A stretch of DNA of 64,000 bases from Paenalcaligenes niemegkensis. Its GTDB lineage: Bacteria > Pseudomonadota > Gammaproteobacteria > Burkholderiales > Burkholderiaceae_B. A program made the translations under genes and the position numbers. The notes beneath the pieces were generated by a model. The model was not told where the DNA came from. It made no database searches and saw nothing but the letters and a program-made list of their open reading frames with translations. Positions 28,416 through 37,984 of this stretch are shown one piece after another. Location of the stretch: positions 372,001-436,000 of the forward strand of contig NZ_JAKGCT010000005.1 of NCBI RefSeq assembly GCF_022230885.1, read 5' to 3'. Numbering within the stretch: position 1 is the stretch's first letter; the number at the start of each line of letters is the position of its first letter.

Positions 28416-29560
28416 GTATCGACGCCGCCATTGTTGGAGTAGCCGAATTGGCGCCACGTCGCCAATCGGTGGACGAAACCACACTGGGCTTAATTGCGAA
28501 AGTGTCGATTGCGGCGTTGCGCGACGCTCAGATGGAACCCGGTGCTATCGATGGCTTGTTCGTGGGCGTGCAGGTGGGGAAACCCCTCAGCATGTGCCGG
28601 CGACGGTTGCCGAATATCTGGGTATTCAGCCTGCAGTGGCAAGTCTGGTTGACCTCGGAGGGGCCACCGCCATTGGTATGGCATGGCGCGCTGCTGCCGC
28701 AATTTCTGCAGGCATGTGTACGACGGCGTTGTGTGTACTCGCTAATACACGTGAAGAAACCCAGCCCCGATCGCCGAATCGTAACCCCATTCGCGAGTTC
28801 GACGTGCCTTTCGGAGCCTCGGGTGCCAACATCAGCTATGCCTTGCTGGCTGCACGGCATATGCACGAATACGGAACCACTTCCGAGCAACTGGCCAGGG
28901 CCGTGGTCATGCAGCGCGATAATGCGCAACAGCATCCGGATGCTTTTTCCGTGATCGCCGGATCACCGTCGAGGAAGTGCTGGCGTCTCCGATGGTAGTC
29001 AGTCCTTTCAGGCTTTTCGACATCGTGATGCCATGTGCGGGCGGCGCAGCCTTTATTGTGACCAGCGCGAAACAGGCACGGGAAAGGTCTGACGCCATCA
29101 TTCGCATTGCCGGCGCCGGTGAGAAAATCACGCACCGGGCCATGTCTCAGGCTCCATCACTCACCAGCGGGCCATTAAAGGCGGCGATTTCCGGAGCCTT
29201 CAAGCAGGCTGGAGTGGACCGTACAAAAATGGACACGTTGTCACTTTACGATTGCTACAGCATTATGTTGCCCATCACGCTCGAAGATGCGGGCTTTTGT
29301 GCTCCGGGGCAGGGCGGGCCCTGGCTGGCCGAGCACGACACCCGATGGAATGGCGATTTGCCTATTAATACACACGGGGGCAGCTCTCCTTTGGCCAGGC
29401 CGATCTCGCGGGAGGTATGTCGCATATTGTTGAAACAGTGCGGCAACTTCGGCAGCAGGCTGAAGGCCGTCAAGTACCAAACGCGGCGTGGGGGCTGGTG
29501 ACCGGAAACGGCGCCACCCTTAGCGAAGCCACGGCGCTGGTTCTACATCGGGAGGCTTGA
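28412..29560 (+). CDS. SCP2-type thiolase-like acyltransferase, three frameshifts
   Basis: Three frames combine to one ~383-aa thiolase-superfamily protein. Breaks occur near 28577 (GGGG), 28947 (TTTTT) and 29383 (GGGGG). One added base at each gives VGVQVGETPQHVPATVAEYLGI, DAFFRDRRITVEEVLASP and NTHGGQLSFGQADLAGGMSHIVE. Hallmarks are DLGGATAIGMAWRAAAAI, LYDCYSIMLPITLEDAGF and the C-terminal HGGQLSFGQ. Such thiolase-like proteins usually work as a complex with a DUF35 protein, which is the next gene. The exact acyl substrate is unknown. Confidence 0.8.
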
Positions 29561-29563
29561 GCC

Positions 29564-30004
29564 ATGACGAAAATCCTAGCCAAACCTAATCCTACCGTTA
29601 CCCCGGTGACCGCGTCTTTCTGGGCCAGGGCCGCTGAGCAGGTGCTTGAGTTGCAGCGGTGCACGGCGTGTCAGGCGACGATTTTTTATCCTCGACGCCA
29701 TTGTCCTCATTGCTGGAACGAAGATCTGACGACCTTTGAAAGCGCGGGGCGCGGCAAGGTAGCGTCTATTGTGGAAGTCCATCGTGCCGGGCATCCTTCA
29801 TTTCAGGCAGAAACGCCTTATTACGTAGCGCTGATCGATCTTGAGGAAGGCGTTCGCTTATTAAGCAATGTGTATGGCCCTGAAGGCCACCGGGTCCCGG
29901 TCGGGGCGCTCGTGGAGTTGGCCTGGAAGCAGCAGAATGATTTTTTGCTGCCGGTTTTTAATTTACGTGACACTAACAGAACGGAGGCGCAGCATGAACA
30001 ATGA
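29564..30004 (+). CDS. Zn-ribbon / OB-fold DUF35 protein
   Basis: 146 aa. CTACQATIFYPRRHCPHCW (residues ~38-56) is a four-Cys zinc ribbon, followed by the OB-fold GRGKVASIVEVHRAGHPSFQAETPYYVALIDLEEGVRLLSNV. DUF35 subunits partner SCP2-type thiolases. It starts 3 bases after the corrected thiolase and overlaps the next thiolase (29994-30004). Confidence 0.88.
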   Translation: MTKILAKPNPTVTPVTASFWARAAEQVLELQRCTACQATIFYPRRHCPHCWNEDLTTFESAGRGKVASIVEVHRAGHPSFQAETPYYVALIDLEEGVRLLSNVYGPEGHRVPVGALVELAWKQQNDFLLPVFNLRDTNRTEAQHEQ

Positions 30005-31163
30005 TGTCGTCTTGCTAGACGGTTTACGGACCCCCTTTGGCCGCTTCAAAGGGGCCTTGGCACCCATTGAAAGCCGCACACTGAATGCCGCATTGATTAA
30101 GGCCTTGATCGGCCGCAATCCTGACGTAGAGCACTGCGATGGTGTAATTCTGGGCCAGGTGTTACAGGGCGGACTGGGACAGAATCCCGCTCGTCTGGCA
30201 GCCGCGGAGGGCGGCGTCAGTCTTAGCGTGCCAGCAATCACGCTTAACAACGTATGCCTGGCGGGATTGGCATCGGTGGCTGATGCCAAGCGGCGTATTC
30301 AGTGCGGCGAGGGCGAGCTTTATGTCGTGGGCGGTGGCGATTCGATGAGTCGCGGACGTCATGCCGCCGTTTTGCGTGAGGGTGTTGCCGGGCTAAAACC
30401 CGTTAACCTGATTGATACCACGCAAAGCGACGGCCTGTGGTGCGGCATTCAAGACGCGGGCATGGGCCCCTTGTCTGACGAGCTGAATGCCAAACTGAAT
30501 ATCAGCCGCGATGATCAGGACGCCTTTGCGCTGCAATCGCATCAGCGTGCAGCGGCTGCGCAAGACAGCGGGTTTTTCGGTGACGAAATTTACCTGAATC
30601 CCGAGGTTTACGAGCTGGAAAGCGATGAGGGTGTCAGGAGAAATAGCAGTCTCGAAGGGCTGCAGCGCTTGAAACCCGCTTTCTCCACTGACGGCAGCTT
30701 GACCGCCGGGAATTCATCACAAATGAGTGACGGTGCCGCCATTGGGGTGGTGGCGTCGGCTGAGTATGCCCGACGCCATGAGCGAACTCCGCTTGCCTAT
30801 GTCGTCGAGACGGCACAGACGGCTGGCCCGGACACCAGTCTGCACCTTCGTCCTGCCGATGCTATTTCTGCTGTATTAAAGAAGACCGGGCTTAGCGTCG
30901 ACGACATTGATTTGTTTGAAATCAACGAAGCCTTTGCGTCGGTGGCCCTGGCCAGTGCACGCAAACTGAGTCTTCCGCTGGATAAGGTGAACGTCAACGG
31001 TGGGGCGATTGCCATTGGGCATCCCTTGGGAGGCAGCGGTTTTCGCTTGCTGTTGACATTGGCTCGTGCTTTGGAGCGCAACAAAAAACGATTTGGGATA
31101 GCCGCGATGTGCGGGGGCGGTGGACAAGGGTTTGCCGTATTACTAGAAAGGAGAGGTTCATGA
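29994..31163 (+). CDS. Acetyl-CoA acetyltransferase (thiolase)
   Basis: The ATG at 29994 follows GGAGG and gives MNNDVVLLDGLRTPFGRFKGAL, the usual thiolase start; an upstream in-frame start at 29868 would run through the DUF35 gene. 389 aa. The nucleophile Cys is in NNVCLAGLASV (~residue 87), GHPLGGSGFRLL has the catalytic His, and CGGGGQGFA the second Cys. It cleaves acetoacetyl-CoA to two acetyl-CoA, completing acetoacetate use. The stop overlaps the next ATG. Confidence 0.9.
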   Translation: MNNDVVLLDGLRTPFGRFKGALAPIESRTLNAALIKALIGRNPDVEHCDGVILGQVLQGGLGQNPARLAAAEGGVSLSVPAITLNNVCLAGLASVADAKRRIQCGEGELYVVGGGDSMSRGRHAAVLREGVAGLKPVNLIDTTQSDGLWCGIQDAGMGPLSDELNAKLNISRDDQDAFALQSHQRAAAAQDSGFFGDEIYLNPEVYELESDEGVRRNSSLEGLQRLKPAFSTDGSLTAGNSSQMSDGAAIGVVASAEYARRHERTPLAYVVETAQTAGPDTSLHLRPADAISAVLKKTGLSVDDIDLFEINEAFASVALASARKLSLPLDKVNVNGGAIAIGHPLGGSGFRLLLTLARALERNKKRFGIAAMCGGGGQGFAVLLERRGS

Positions 31164-31615
31164 GCGATGCAGTTAATGGGTGGACAGCCACCTTACATGG
31201 CATGCCTGAGGTAGGGCAGAAAGCTGAAGCGGTCAAGACGATGCAACAGTCGGATATTGAACTGTTTAGCGCCCTAACCGGAGATCGTCAGCCTTTGCAC
31301 ACGAACCCTGAGCTAGCTAAAGCCTCTCGCTTTGGTGGCGTGATCGTACAGGGTGGCGTAACCAGTGGTTTGCTTAACGCCGTTGTGGCTGAGCAATTAC
31401 CCGGGCCGGGCAGTGTGTTTTTAAACGTGGACTGGAATTTTTCCAAACCAGTGTATTTAGATGACACAATCACCGCTACCGTAGAAATACTGGAAGTTCG
31501 GCCCGATAAACCCATTTGCGTTTTGAAAACCGTGATTAGCAATCAAAAAGGCGAGGTCTGCCTTGAAGGTAAAGCCACAACTTACACCGCAGAGCTTAAA
31601 GGATTAATTCCCTAA
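31160..31615 (+). CDS. MaoC-like (R)-specific enoyl-CoA hydratase family protein
   Basis: The ATG at 31160 sits behind GGAGAGG and overlaps the thiolase stop; 151 aa. It is a single hot-dog fold with the hydratase-2 motif FSALTGDRQPLHTNPELAKASRFGGVIVQGGVTSGLL (catalytic Asp/His). It probably hydrates a short enoyl-CoA. The next gene begins one base after its stop. Confidence 0.85.
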   Translation: MSDAVNGWTATLHGMPEVGQKAEAVKTMQQSDIELFSALTGDRQPLHTNPELAKASRFGGVIVQGGVTSGLLNAVVAEQLPGPGSVFLNVDWNFSKPVYLDDTITATVEILEVRPDKPICVLKTVISNQKGEVCLEGKATTYTAELKGLIP

Positions 31616-31616
31616 T

Positions 31617-32813
31617 ATGCAGCCTGATAGCCGTCGCTGGAAAGTACTGGGTTTAATGGCGCTTGCCATTATGCTGGTTATGACAACCTGGTTTTCAGCG
31701 ACGGCAGTAGTGCTGCAGCTAACCGAGCATCTGGGTCTTAGCGATAGTGGGCGCGTCTGGCTCACTATCTCAGTCCAGCTTGGTTTTGTGGCCGGCGCTT
31801 TATGCTCGGCCTTTTTCGGTTGCGCAGACCGCTTCACCGGACGAACGCTGATACTGTCGGGTTCGCTGCTGGTAGCGGCCATCAATTTGTCGGTATTGTG
31901 GCTCGACAGCGCAGGGCTGGTCATTGTTGCCCGGCTATTCACGGGCTTTTTCCTGGCCATCGTGTATCCCCCTGCCATGAAGCTTACCGCCACCTGGTTC
32001 TTGAAGCAGCGAGGGGTCGCCCTGGGCACGCTGATCGCTGCTATTACCATAGGTACCGCAACTCCCCATCTGGTGAATGCCTTGGGCGGTCTGGCCTGGG
32101 AGGTCGTGATCGTCTGCACCTCGATCTTTGCGCTGGCAGGTGGCGTGATCGTGGCGCTGTTTATTTCCGAGGGGCCTTATCCCTATCCCAGCTACCCCTT
32201 CAATCTGGCCGCAGCGATGCGTGCCTTCCGGAATCCGGCCGTGGCTTGGGTAACCGTCGGGTATTTGGGGCATATGTGGGAGCTTTACGCCATGTGGGCG
32301 TGGTTTGCCGTGTTTTTTCAGTTTGTGCTTGATAAGGCCGCTATTGCCAACAGTGGGATACTGGCTTCATCAGCCACTTTCGTGGTGATTGCCGTTGGCG
32401 GCGTGGGTTGCGTATTAGCCGGCCTGACCAGTGACCGGTTCGGGCGCGCCAGCACGGCCTTTTGGGCATTGGTCGTGTCTGGTTTAATGGCCGCCAGCAT
32501 TGGTTTTCTGAACGCTTACCCTTTACTGGTGTTTTTCCTTGCCCTGGTATGGGGGATCACCATTGTTGCCGATTCCGCACAGTTTTCGGCCTTGTTAACT
32601 GAGGTGGCCCAGGGCGAGTATGTGGGTTCGGTGCTTACTATTCAGGTGGCATTGGGCTATTTGTTAACGGTGCCGATTATTTGGCTGGTGCCGGTGCTGG
32701 TAAGAAATCTGGGCTGGGGAGCGGCGTTTCTTTCCTTAAGTCTGGGCTCACTGGTGGGGGCTTATGCTATGCGGCGGACGAAGCGGTTGATGGTGTTGCG
32801 GGAGGTGACGTAG
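31617..32813 (+). CDS. MFS transporter
   Basis: 398 aa, about twelve hydrophobic segments. The loop 2-3 motif is reduced to GCADRFTGRTLIL, and a second copy GLTSDRFGRASTAFW follows the sixth segment. Last gene of the atoE operon, ending 35 bases before repeat R4. Substrate unknown. Confidence 0.8.
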   Translation: MQPDSRRWKVLGLMALAIMLVMTTWFSATAVVLQLTEHLGLSDSGRVWLTISVQLGFVAGALCSAFFGCADRFTGRTLILSGSLLVAAINLSVLWLDSAGLVIVARLFTGFFLAIVYPPAMKLTATWFLKQRGVALGTLIAAITIGTATPHLVNALGGLAWEVVIVCTSIFALAGGVIVALFISEGPYPYPSYPFNLAAAMRAFRNPAVAWVTVGYLGHMWELYAMWAWFAVFFQFVLDKAAIANSGILASSATFVVIAVGGVGCVLAGLTSDRFGRASTAFWALVVSGLMAASIGFLNAYPLLVFFLALVWGITIVADSAQFSALLTEVAQGEYVGSVLTIQVALGYLLTVPIIWLVPVLVRNLGWGAAFLSLSLGSLVGAYAMRRTKRLMVLREVT

Positions 32814-32847
32814 CGGAGGCTTTTGGGCTGCTTTTGGGTCAGTGCTG

Positions 32848-33035
32848 AAGTCCCCTCGTCCCTCTGCGTGTGAGCTTGGCGTTGAGCGGTGCTTCGCACT
32901 GCCCTTGAACGTCGAGGAAAGCAGGCGTTCGCGAACTTGCGCTGCGCGCTTCGAACAGCGCTCACTTTTTTCCTGCTTTCCTCAACGTTCGCGGCGCTCC
33001 CCGATGCGCTCGCACGCAGAGGGGCGAGGGGACTT
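32848..33035 (-). repeat. Structured repeat R4 (reverse orientation)
   Basis: 188 bp between convergent gene ends. The plus-strand arms 32848-32875 and 33008-33035 form a 28-bp outer stem with two non-Watson-Crick positions (core GTCCCCTCG and CCCTCTGCGTG). The inner arms 32907-32925 and 32972-32990 are 19 bp with one such position. Linkers and core are the reverse complement of R1-R3. Stems are almost those of R5, 1.4 kb away. No gene in 32814-33121. Confidence 0.9.
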
Positions 33036-33121
33036 AGGGTGCTAATTCCAATAACCACAAAACGGCATCAGGCTGAAAAGTATCAAATGTTCAAACGGAG
33101 GCTAGTGCGTAAATGACCGGT

Positions 33122-34286
33122 TTATGGGTAGAACAGCAGCAGACCAAACACGGCAAATACGGTTAGGTGCAGGTATCCTTGAATCGGTGAGGTACGTTGT
33201 CCATTAAAAGTCAGCATGCTCACGGCTGCGGTGATGATGAAAAGGGTTGTATCTGCGTTGGAGATGCCCATGACCACCTGTTTGCCGGTGATCAGGCCGA
33301 TGATCAGAACTGCCGGAACGGTCAGGCCAGCGGTGGATACGAAGGCGCCCAGGCACAGGTTGACGGCCCGCTGCATTTCATTGTTCATCGCCGCTTTAAC
33401 CGCCGTGATCGACTCAGGCGTAAATACGATGATGGCAATGAGCACTCCACCCACTGCGATGGGTGCGCCGGAGGCAGCGATGCCGTAGTCGGTGACGATA
33501 GCGAGGTCGTGGGCAAGCAGCACGATAGGAAGAATCAGGGCCAGCAGTACGCAGGAGCGAATCACCAGGGCACGCGTAGAGGGTGAGTCGGATGCGGAAG
33601 TGCCGACGTTTTGTTCCTGCCCTAGGGTATCCGTACTGGTGTTGATCGTCATGGTTTCCTGCCGGTGGCTGGATGAAGTACCGACGATGGCTGCGCATCT
33701 GCATCCACAGGAAAATACCGTACAGCAGCGTGGTCAGTATCGAGATGCCAATTGCCTGCGTCGCCGAGAACTCTCCTGCGATGCTTGTGTAATTTGGCAG
33801 CACCAGTGCGATGCTGGTGAGCAGGATGATCATCGAGAGGTAGGCGACTGCGCCTTGGGCATTGAATTCCTGGTCGCCATGGCGAGCCGAGCCGGCAATC
33901 AGGCAGAGGCCCATTACCAGATTCAGAATGATCATCATTACGGCAAAAATGGAGTCCCGTCCGATGGTTGGGAACTCACCGGGCCCAAGCAGCACGGATA
34001 CGATCAGGATCACTTCGATCAGGACGATCGATAGTGTAAGAATCAGGGTGCCATAGGGCTCGCCTAGTTGATGCGCCAGGTGGTCGGCTTCCCGCACGAC
34101 ACCAAATGATGCTGTCAGGATGGTAACAAAGAGGACAATGAAGACGACGACTGCCGTTGTTGTGCTGAGTGGTTCGCCCAGCCATTTTGCGCCGAAGAGT
34201 ATGAATAGCCCTACGACCAGCCATGAGCCCAGCAGTCTGAGCCGGGTGAGGGGCGGGATAATTTGCTGCAGTCCGGGGTTTTTCAT
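33122..34286 (-). CDS. chaA: Ca2+/H+ (cation/proton) antiporter, ChaA type, frameshifted
   Basis: Two frames form one ~387-aa membrane protein. The N-terminal frame has AHQLGEPYGTLILTLSIVLIEVILI, a first alpha-repeat with the ion-binding Glu. The C-terminal frame has GVLIAIIVFTPESITAVKAAMNNEMQRAVNLCLGAFVSTAGLTVPAV, the second repeat. The break is near 33660; dropping one C from CCACC on the coding strand joins YFIQ to HRQETMTINTS. It is isolated between two direct copies of the structured repeat (R4, R5). Confidence 0.85.
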
Positions 34287-34470
34287 TGGAACTCTCTCGT
34301 GTTTGGGTGAACGAGGATATGAAGGTCAGCCATGATGTCTCCATCAGAAGTGTAGGGCCGTCCCTTTGTCGTTTTGCCAAACCGAGGCCGTCCTCAGTCA
34401 GGTTTGAATGGATTTGTTCAAACCTTTGCATCTTATCATGTGAAGTTCTGGCTGCAACATCAGTGGAGCC

Positions 34471-34653
34471 GTCCCCTCGGCCCTCTGCGTGCGAGCTTAG
34501 CGTTGAGCGGTGCTGCGCACTACCCTTGAACGGTGAGGAAAGCAGGCGTTCGCGAACTCGCGCTGCGCGCTTCGGACAGCGCTCACTTTTTCCTGCTTTC
34601 CTCACCGTTCGCGGCGCTCCCCGATGCGCTCGCACGCAGAGGGCCGAGGGGAC
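34471..34653 (-). repeat. Structured repeat R5 (reverse orientation)
   Basis: 183 bp in the divergent gap between chaA and the VOC gene. The outer arms GTCCCCTCGGCCCTCTGCG plus TGCGAGC (34471-34496) pair perfectly with 34628-34653 (26 bp). The inner arm GAACGGTGAGGAAAGCAGG (34528-34546) pairs perfectly with 34592-34610. The remainder of 34287-34778 holds only promoter-sized sequence. Confidence 0.9.
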
Positions 34654-34778
34654 TGAGGGTGTTGGGTTCTCGTAAGTGTTTGACGAAACGATGGTGATTT
34701 TCGCCATGATAAAGGTGATTTTGATGGGCGCTGTGCTAAAGTTTTAATCACTCTGGCCCCAATTATCAGGAGCATGAC

Positions 34779-35207
34779 ATGGAGAAAAAGGTACTGCATC
34801 GAGGCCGTTTGATTGATCACATTGGGCTGGTCGTTCGGGATCTGGCTGTCAGCAAGAACTTCTACAGCGCTGTCTTCGGCGCACTGAAGATTCCTATGGG
34901 GGGTTCCGACGAGAGCAACTTTTGGGCAGATGAACTGTTCATATCGACTTCAGATAGCGACGAGGTGCAAGGCGAGCTGACTGGCCGCCATCACCTGGCT
35001 TTCCAGGCGCAAGATCGGGCGATGGTGGATGCTTTCTACCAAGCAGCATTGGCTCATGGCGGAAGAGATAACGGCGCACCAGGCGAACGTTCTTACCATC
35101 CTGGTTATTACGCGGCCTTTGTCCTGGATCCGGATGGCAACAATATCGAAGCCGTTTTTCACGGCGAGGCCGATCGCAGTGCGGCTTCGGTGCGAATCGC
35201 GTTTTGA
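34779..35207 (+). CDS. VOC (glyoxalase/bleomycin-resistance fold) family protein
   Basis: 142 aa. It begins IDHIGLVVRDLAVSKNFYSAVFGAL and has HHLAFQAQDRAMVDAFYQAALAHGG and FVLDPDGNNIEAVFHG, the paired beta-alpha-beta-beta-beta units with His/Glu metal positions. A metal-dependent lyase, isomerase or dioxygenase activity is possible; substrate unknown. An AGGAG site precedes the ATG. Single-gene unit. Confidence 0.85.
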   Translation: MEKKVLHRGRLIDHIGLVVRDLAVSKNFYSAVFGALKIPMGGSDESNFWADELFISTSDSDEVQGELTGRHHLAFQAQDRAMVDAFYQAALAHGGRDNGAPGERSYHPGYYAAFVLDPDGNNIEAVFHGEADRSAASVRIAF

Positions 35208-35275
35208 GTGTCGTTGTTGTGGGGGCTTAGGCTCAGGGAGAGCCGCAACGTGTTGATGCTATGTAATAGCTGGGC

Positions 35276-35338
35276 TTATTCGCCCTTCAGGATTTTTAAT
35301 CCTGCAAAGGCAAATGACACCGCGAAAATACCGTTAAA
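35276..35338 (-). pseudogene. Possible C-terminal remnant of a LysE/RhtB-like exporter
   Basis: On the minus strand just past the MobA-like stop, an open frame reads FNGIFAVSFAFAGLKILKGE then stop. It resembles the last helix of LysE/RhtB amino-acid exporters. It has no start or upstream part, so if real it is a degraded gene end. The 20-residue length makes the assignment weak. Confidence 0.3.
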
Positions 35339-35928
35339 TTAGCGTTGAAAACCGCAAATCACTAGGCACATCAATATCCATAACCGTTCCAGCATCCTCG
35401 CTATTTATCCACAGGGCCTGCTCACGATAACGCTGAAACAGCGGCTGTGCACCCAGGTTATCGGGCAATTGCAGTAAATCGTCAGCCAAATCGCGATGAA
35501 ATGCCACTGGATGTCCTGGACGTTGCTGAAACAACGGCCGCGCCAGTAAACCATTGCCTTTAAGCGCCTCAACCAGTTGTTGATAGCTTTGAGGCTTTAT
35601 ATAAGGCATGTCTGCCAAGGCAAGGATCCAGCCCGCAGAAGGGGGGCATGGCCGCGATCGCACATTTCAAACTGGCACCCATTCCAAGATGCGCCTGTGT
35701 ACAACTAAGCTGCAACGCATCAAGGTGCTGCGTCGCCTGCCAGCTTTCAGCAGAACGCGGCCCGTGAACAATAATCATCTGATCACAATGTTGCCGCAAA
35801 TTGCAGGCGCTACGTTCAATAACGGTATTTTCGCAATCAACAGCCTGGACCAGTTTGAAGCACCTTCCGCTGCTGTCAAAGCGCTTACCGACACCCGCGG
35901 CCAAAAGAATGCCAACAATAGCTGCCAT
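35334..35928 (-). CDS. MobA-like molybdenum cofactor nucleotidyltransferase, frameshifted
   Basis: The N-terminal frame starts MAAIVGILLAAGVGKRFDSSGRCFKLVQ, the NTP-transferase LAAGxGxRF loop. The C-terminal frame has ILALADMPYIKPQSYQQL (metal-binding Asp-Met-Pro) and PGHPVAFHRDL. They join if one C is removed from the CCCCCC run near 35645, giving MPPSAGWILALADMPY and ~197 aa. MocA/MobA-type enzymes attach CMP or GMP to molybdopterin for xanthine-dehydrogenase-family enzymes, matching the CoxSML genes of this locus. Nine bases downstream of xdhC. Confidence 0.82.
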
Positions 35929-35936
35929 ATTATGCG

Positions 35937-36953
35937 TTAACCCAGAACCAAATCGTACTGATCCTTAGCTTCAGCCACATTCATGGTTGTGTTTAGAGCC
36001 ACCTTGTTTTTAACAGCAATAATTTCAGCCATAATACTCACCGCAATTTCTGGCGGAGTCTTACTGCCAATATAAATACCTACCGGGCCCCGCAAACGAG
36101 CCAGACTTTCGGCGCTCTGGTCAAAGTATTCGAGCAGGCGCTCTCGGCGCGCCTGATTATTACGTCTTGAGCCAATCGCACCAATGTAAAAAGCCGACGT
36201 ATCAAGCGCTTCGAGTAAGGCGAGATCATCGAGCTTCGGGTCGTGCGTCAAGGTAACAATACAGGTACGCGCATCTGCTTTAAATGCCGCTACGGTATCG
36301 TCTGGCATAGTGCTGACAAGCTCTACCCCTTTCACTGACCAGGTGCTGCTGTGCTCAATACGAGGGTCGCAGACGGTGACTTTAAAGCCATTAAACAACG
36401 CCATCGTCGCAAGATACTCGCCCAGGGCTCCAGCCCCGATAATCAGCATTCTGTAGGCGGGCCCAAAACAGGCTGTGATGGCGTTCTGGCTTACTGTCAG
36501 CGGAGCTGGTTCTTTGGCACTCGACAAGGTAACGGCACCATCAGGCTGCTGTACCGTTCTTAGCATGAGCTTGCCTGCCTCCAGAGCCTCTAGTAAAGAA
36601 GTCAATTGTCCGGCGTCGGGATTGAACTCAATAAGCAGTTCCAGCGTACCGCCGCAGGGCAAGCCAAAGCGATGCGCTTCATCGGCGCTGATCCCATATT
36701 TCAGGCTTTGTGTCCCTGTGGTCGAATGCCACGACGTATCGCCGCTATGCACCAATTTGTGAATTAAATCATCTTCAATGCAGCCGCCAGAGACTGAACC
36801 TATCACTACGCCGGAAGCATTCAGCGCCATGATCGAGCCCTCGGGCCTGGGCGATGAGCCCCATGTTTGAATTACCGTGATCAGGGCAGCAGGCTCTTTC
36901 AGGGCACGCCACCGCTGAAGTTGCTTAATGACAAGAAGGTCGATGTTATCCAT
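35937..36953 (-). CDS. xdhC: XdhC/CoxI family molybdenum-hydroxylase maturation protein
   Basis: 338 aa. The N-terminal XdhC/CoxI domain has ALITVIQTWGSSPRPEGSIMALNASGVVIGSVSGGCIEDDLI. The C-terminal Rossmann domain has LIIGAGALGEYLATMALFNGFKVTVCDPR and the YIGAIGSRRNNQARRERL stretch. XdhC binds molybdenum cofactor, promotes its sulfuration and inserts it into the apo-hydroxylase. Expected client: the CoxSML-type enzyme at 41825-46203. Confidence 0.9.
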   Translation of the reverse strand: MDNIDLLVIKQLQRWRALKEPAALITVIQTWGSSPRPEGSIMALNASGVVIGSVSGGCIEDDLIHKLVHSGDTSWHSTTGTQSLKYGISADEAHRFGLPCGGTLELLIEFNPDAGQLTSLLEALEAGKLMLRTVQQPDGAVTLSSAKEPAPLTVSQNAITACFGPAYRMLIIGAGALGEYLATMALFNGFKVTVCDPRIEHSSTWSVKGVELVSTMPDDTVAAFKADARTCIVTLTHDPKLDDLALLEALDTSAFYIGAIGSRRNNQARRERLLEYFDQSAESLARLRGPVGIYIGSKTPPEIAVSIMAEIIAVKNKVALNTTMNVAEAKDQYDLVLG

Positions 36954-36968
36954 GAATGGACTCGCTGT

Positions 36969-37834
36969 TTAAATAAAGACTTCGTTCTGTTCAAACACAT
37001 CGACGGCACGCCGAAATTCGCTGGGGGTGATACCCAGGTGCTGCCTGAAGAAGCGGGTGAAATGACCAGGCGCTGAAAAGCCGATGTCGTACGAAATGTC
37101 GCTGATGGGATGGTGATGAGTGCTTAAGGATTTGATTGCGCTTTCGACCCGGAGCACGTTTGCATATACGGCTGGGGTCAGGTTGGTGTTACGTTTGAAA
37201 AGTTCAAAGAAATGGGCCCTGGACAGGCCGCACTGTACTGCCAGGTGATCAAGATCCAGGCCATTTGATACGTTGTTTTGCATGTAGGTGATGGCTCGGC
37301 GTATACGTGGATCAGTAGGGCGCGAGCGCAGGCTATATAGCAAAGAGTTAAAGTTTTTCAATTCAGAATTATGCTCAACCGTAGCCATGAATAAATCAAA
37401 AATACGGCTTTCCAGGGTTTCTGAGGGAATGTCGTCGGAAATCATCATTTCCGCTGCCAGAGAATCAGTTAGCAGTCTGGCCGCGGGCGGCAATAGGGTG
37501 CATGGCTTGGGAAAAAATGAGGGTGGCTGCTAACCGTCAAGGCCTGAAGAATATCGCCTAACCAAGCGGTTTCAAGATAGAGCGCAAGCAAAATGCATCG
37601 GCCTTCACCACTGGGAGTGTGTACGTAGGCATGAGGCTCCCACGCGTTAACCAGCACCACGCTGTCATCGGTTAAAGGCTGATTTTTACCTTTGACTGAA
37701 AAATAGCTGTCCACCCCACTTACCTTGATCAGGGCATGGCAATGATGGTGGGCATGTACAACCAGCGGTTTGCTCATGTCGAGCAATGACACACGGCCAA
37801 ACTTGCCTTGAAATATTTTTAACGCGGTCGACAT
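36969..37834 (-). CDS. AraC family transcriptional regulator, frameshifted
   Basis: ~288 aa. The N-terminal half is a cupin-type sensor (VVHAHHHCHALIKVSG...NAWEPHAYVHTPSGE). The C-terminal half has two AraC HTHs (LDHLAVQCGLSRAHFFELFKRNTNLTP; ISDISYDIGFSAPGHFTRFFRQHLGITPSEFRR). The frame changes near 37506 in a TTTTTT run of the coding strand; one T more gives HPHFFPKPCTLLPPAARLLTD. Likely activator of the surrounding molybdenum-hydroxylase locus. Confidence 0.85.
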
Positions 37835-37943
37835 GTAGCAAACCTTTTGCTCTGAATTGCTGCTGTGTATAAATTCCTGTTTCTCTGTTTTTATTGTTTT
37901 TGTTGTTGAGATTTCAACTACTGATATTACCTGAGAATATCTG

Positions 37944-37972
37944 AAAAATCCTGCCGTGAGCCACGGCAGGAT
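37944..37972 (-). terminator. Rho-independent terminator after the MFS gene
   Basis: On the minus strand ATCCTGCCGTG-GCT-CACGGCAGGAT forms an 11-bp hairpin followed by TTTTT. It closes the leftward operon 39333-37985, 12 bases beyond the MFS stop, and separates it from the AraC gene. Confidence 0.85.
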
Positions 37973-37984
37973 AGCGTTATAGCT

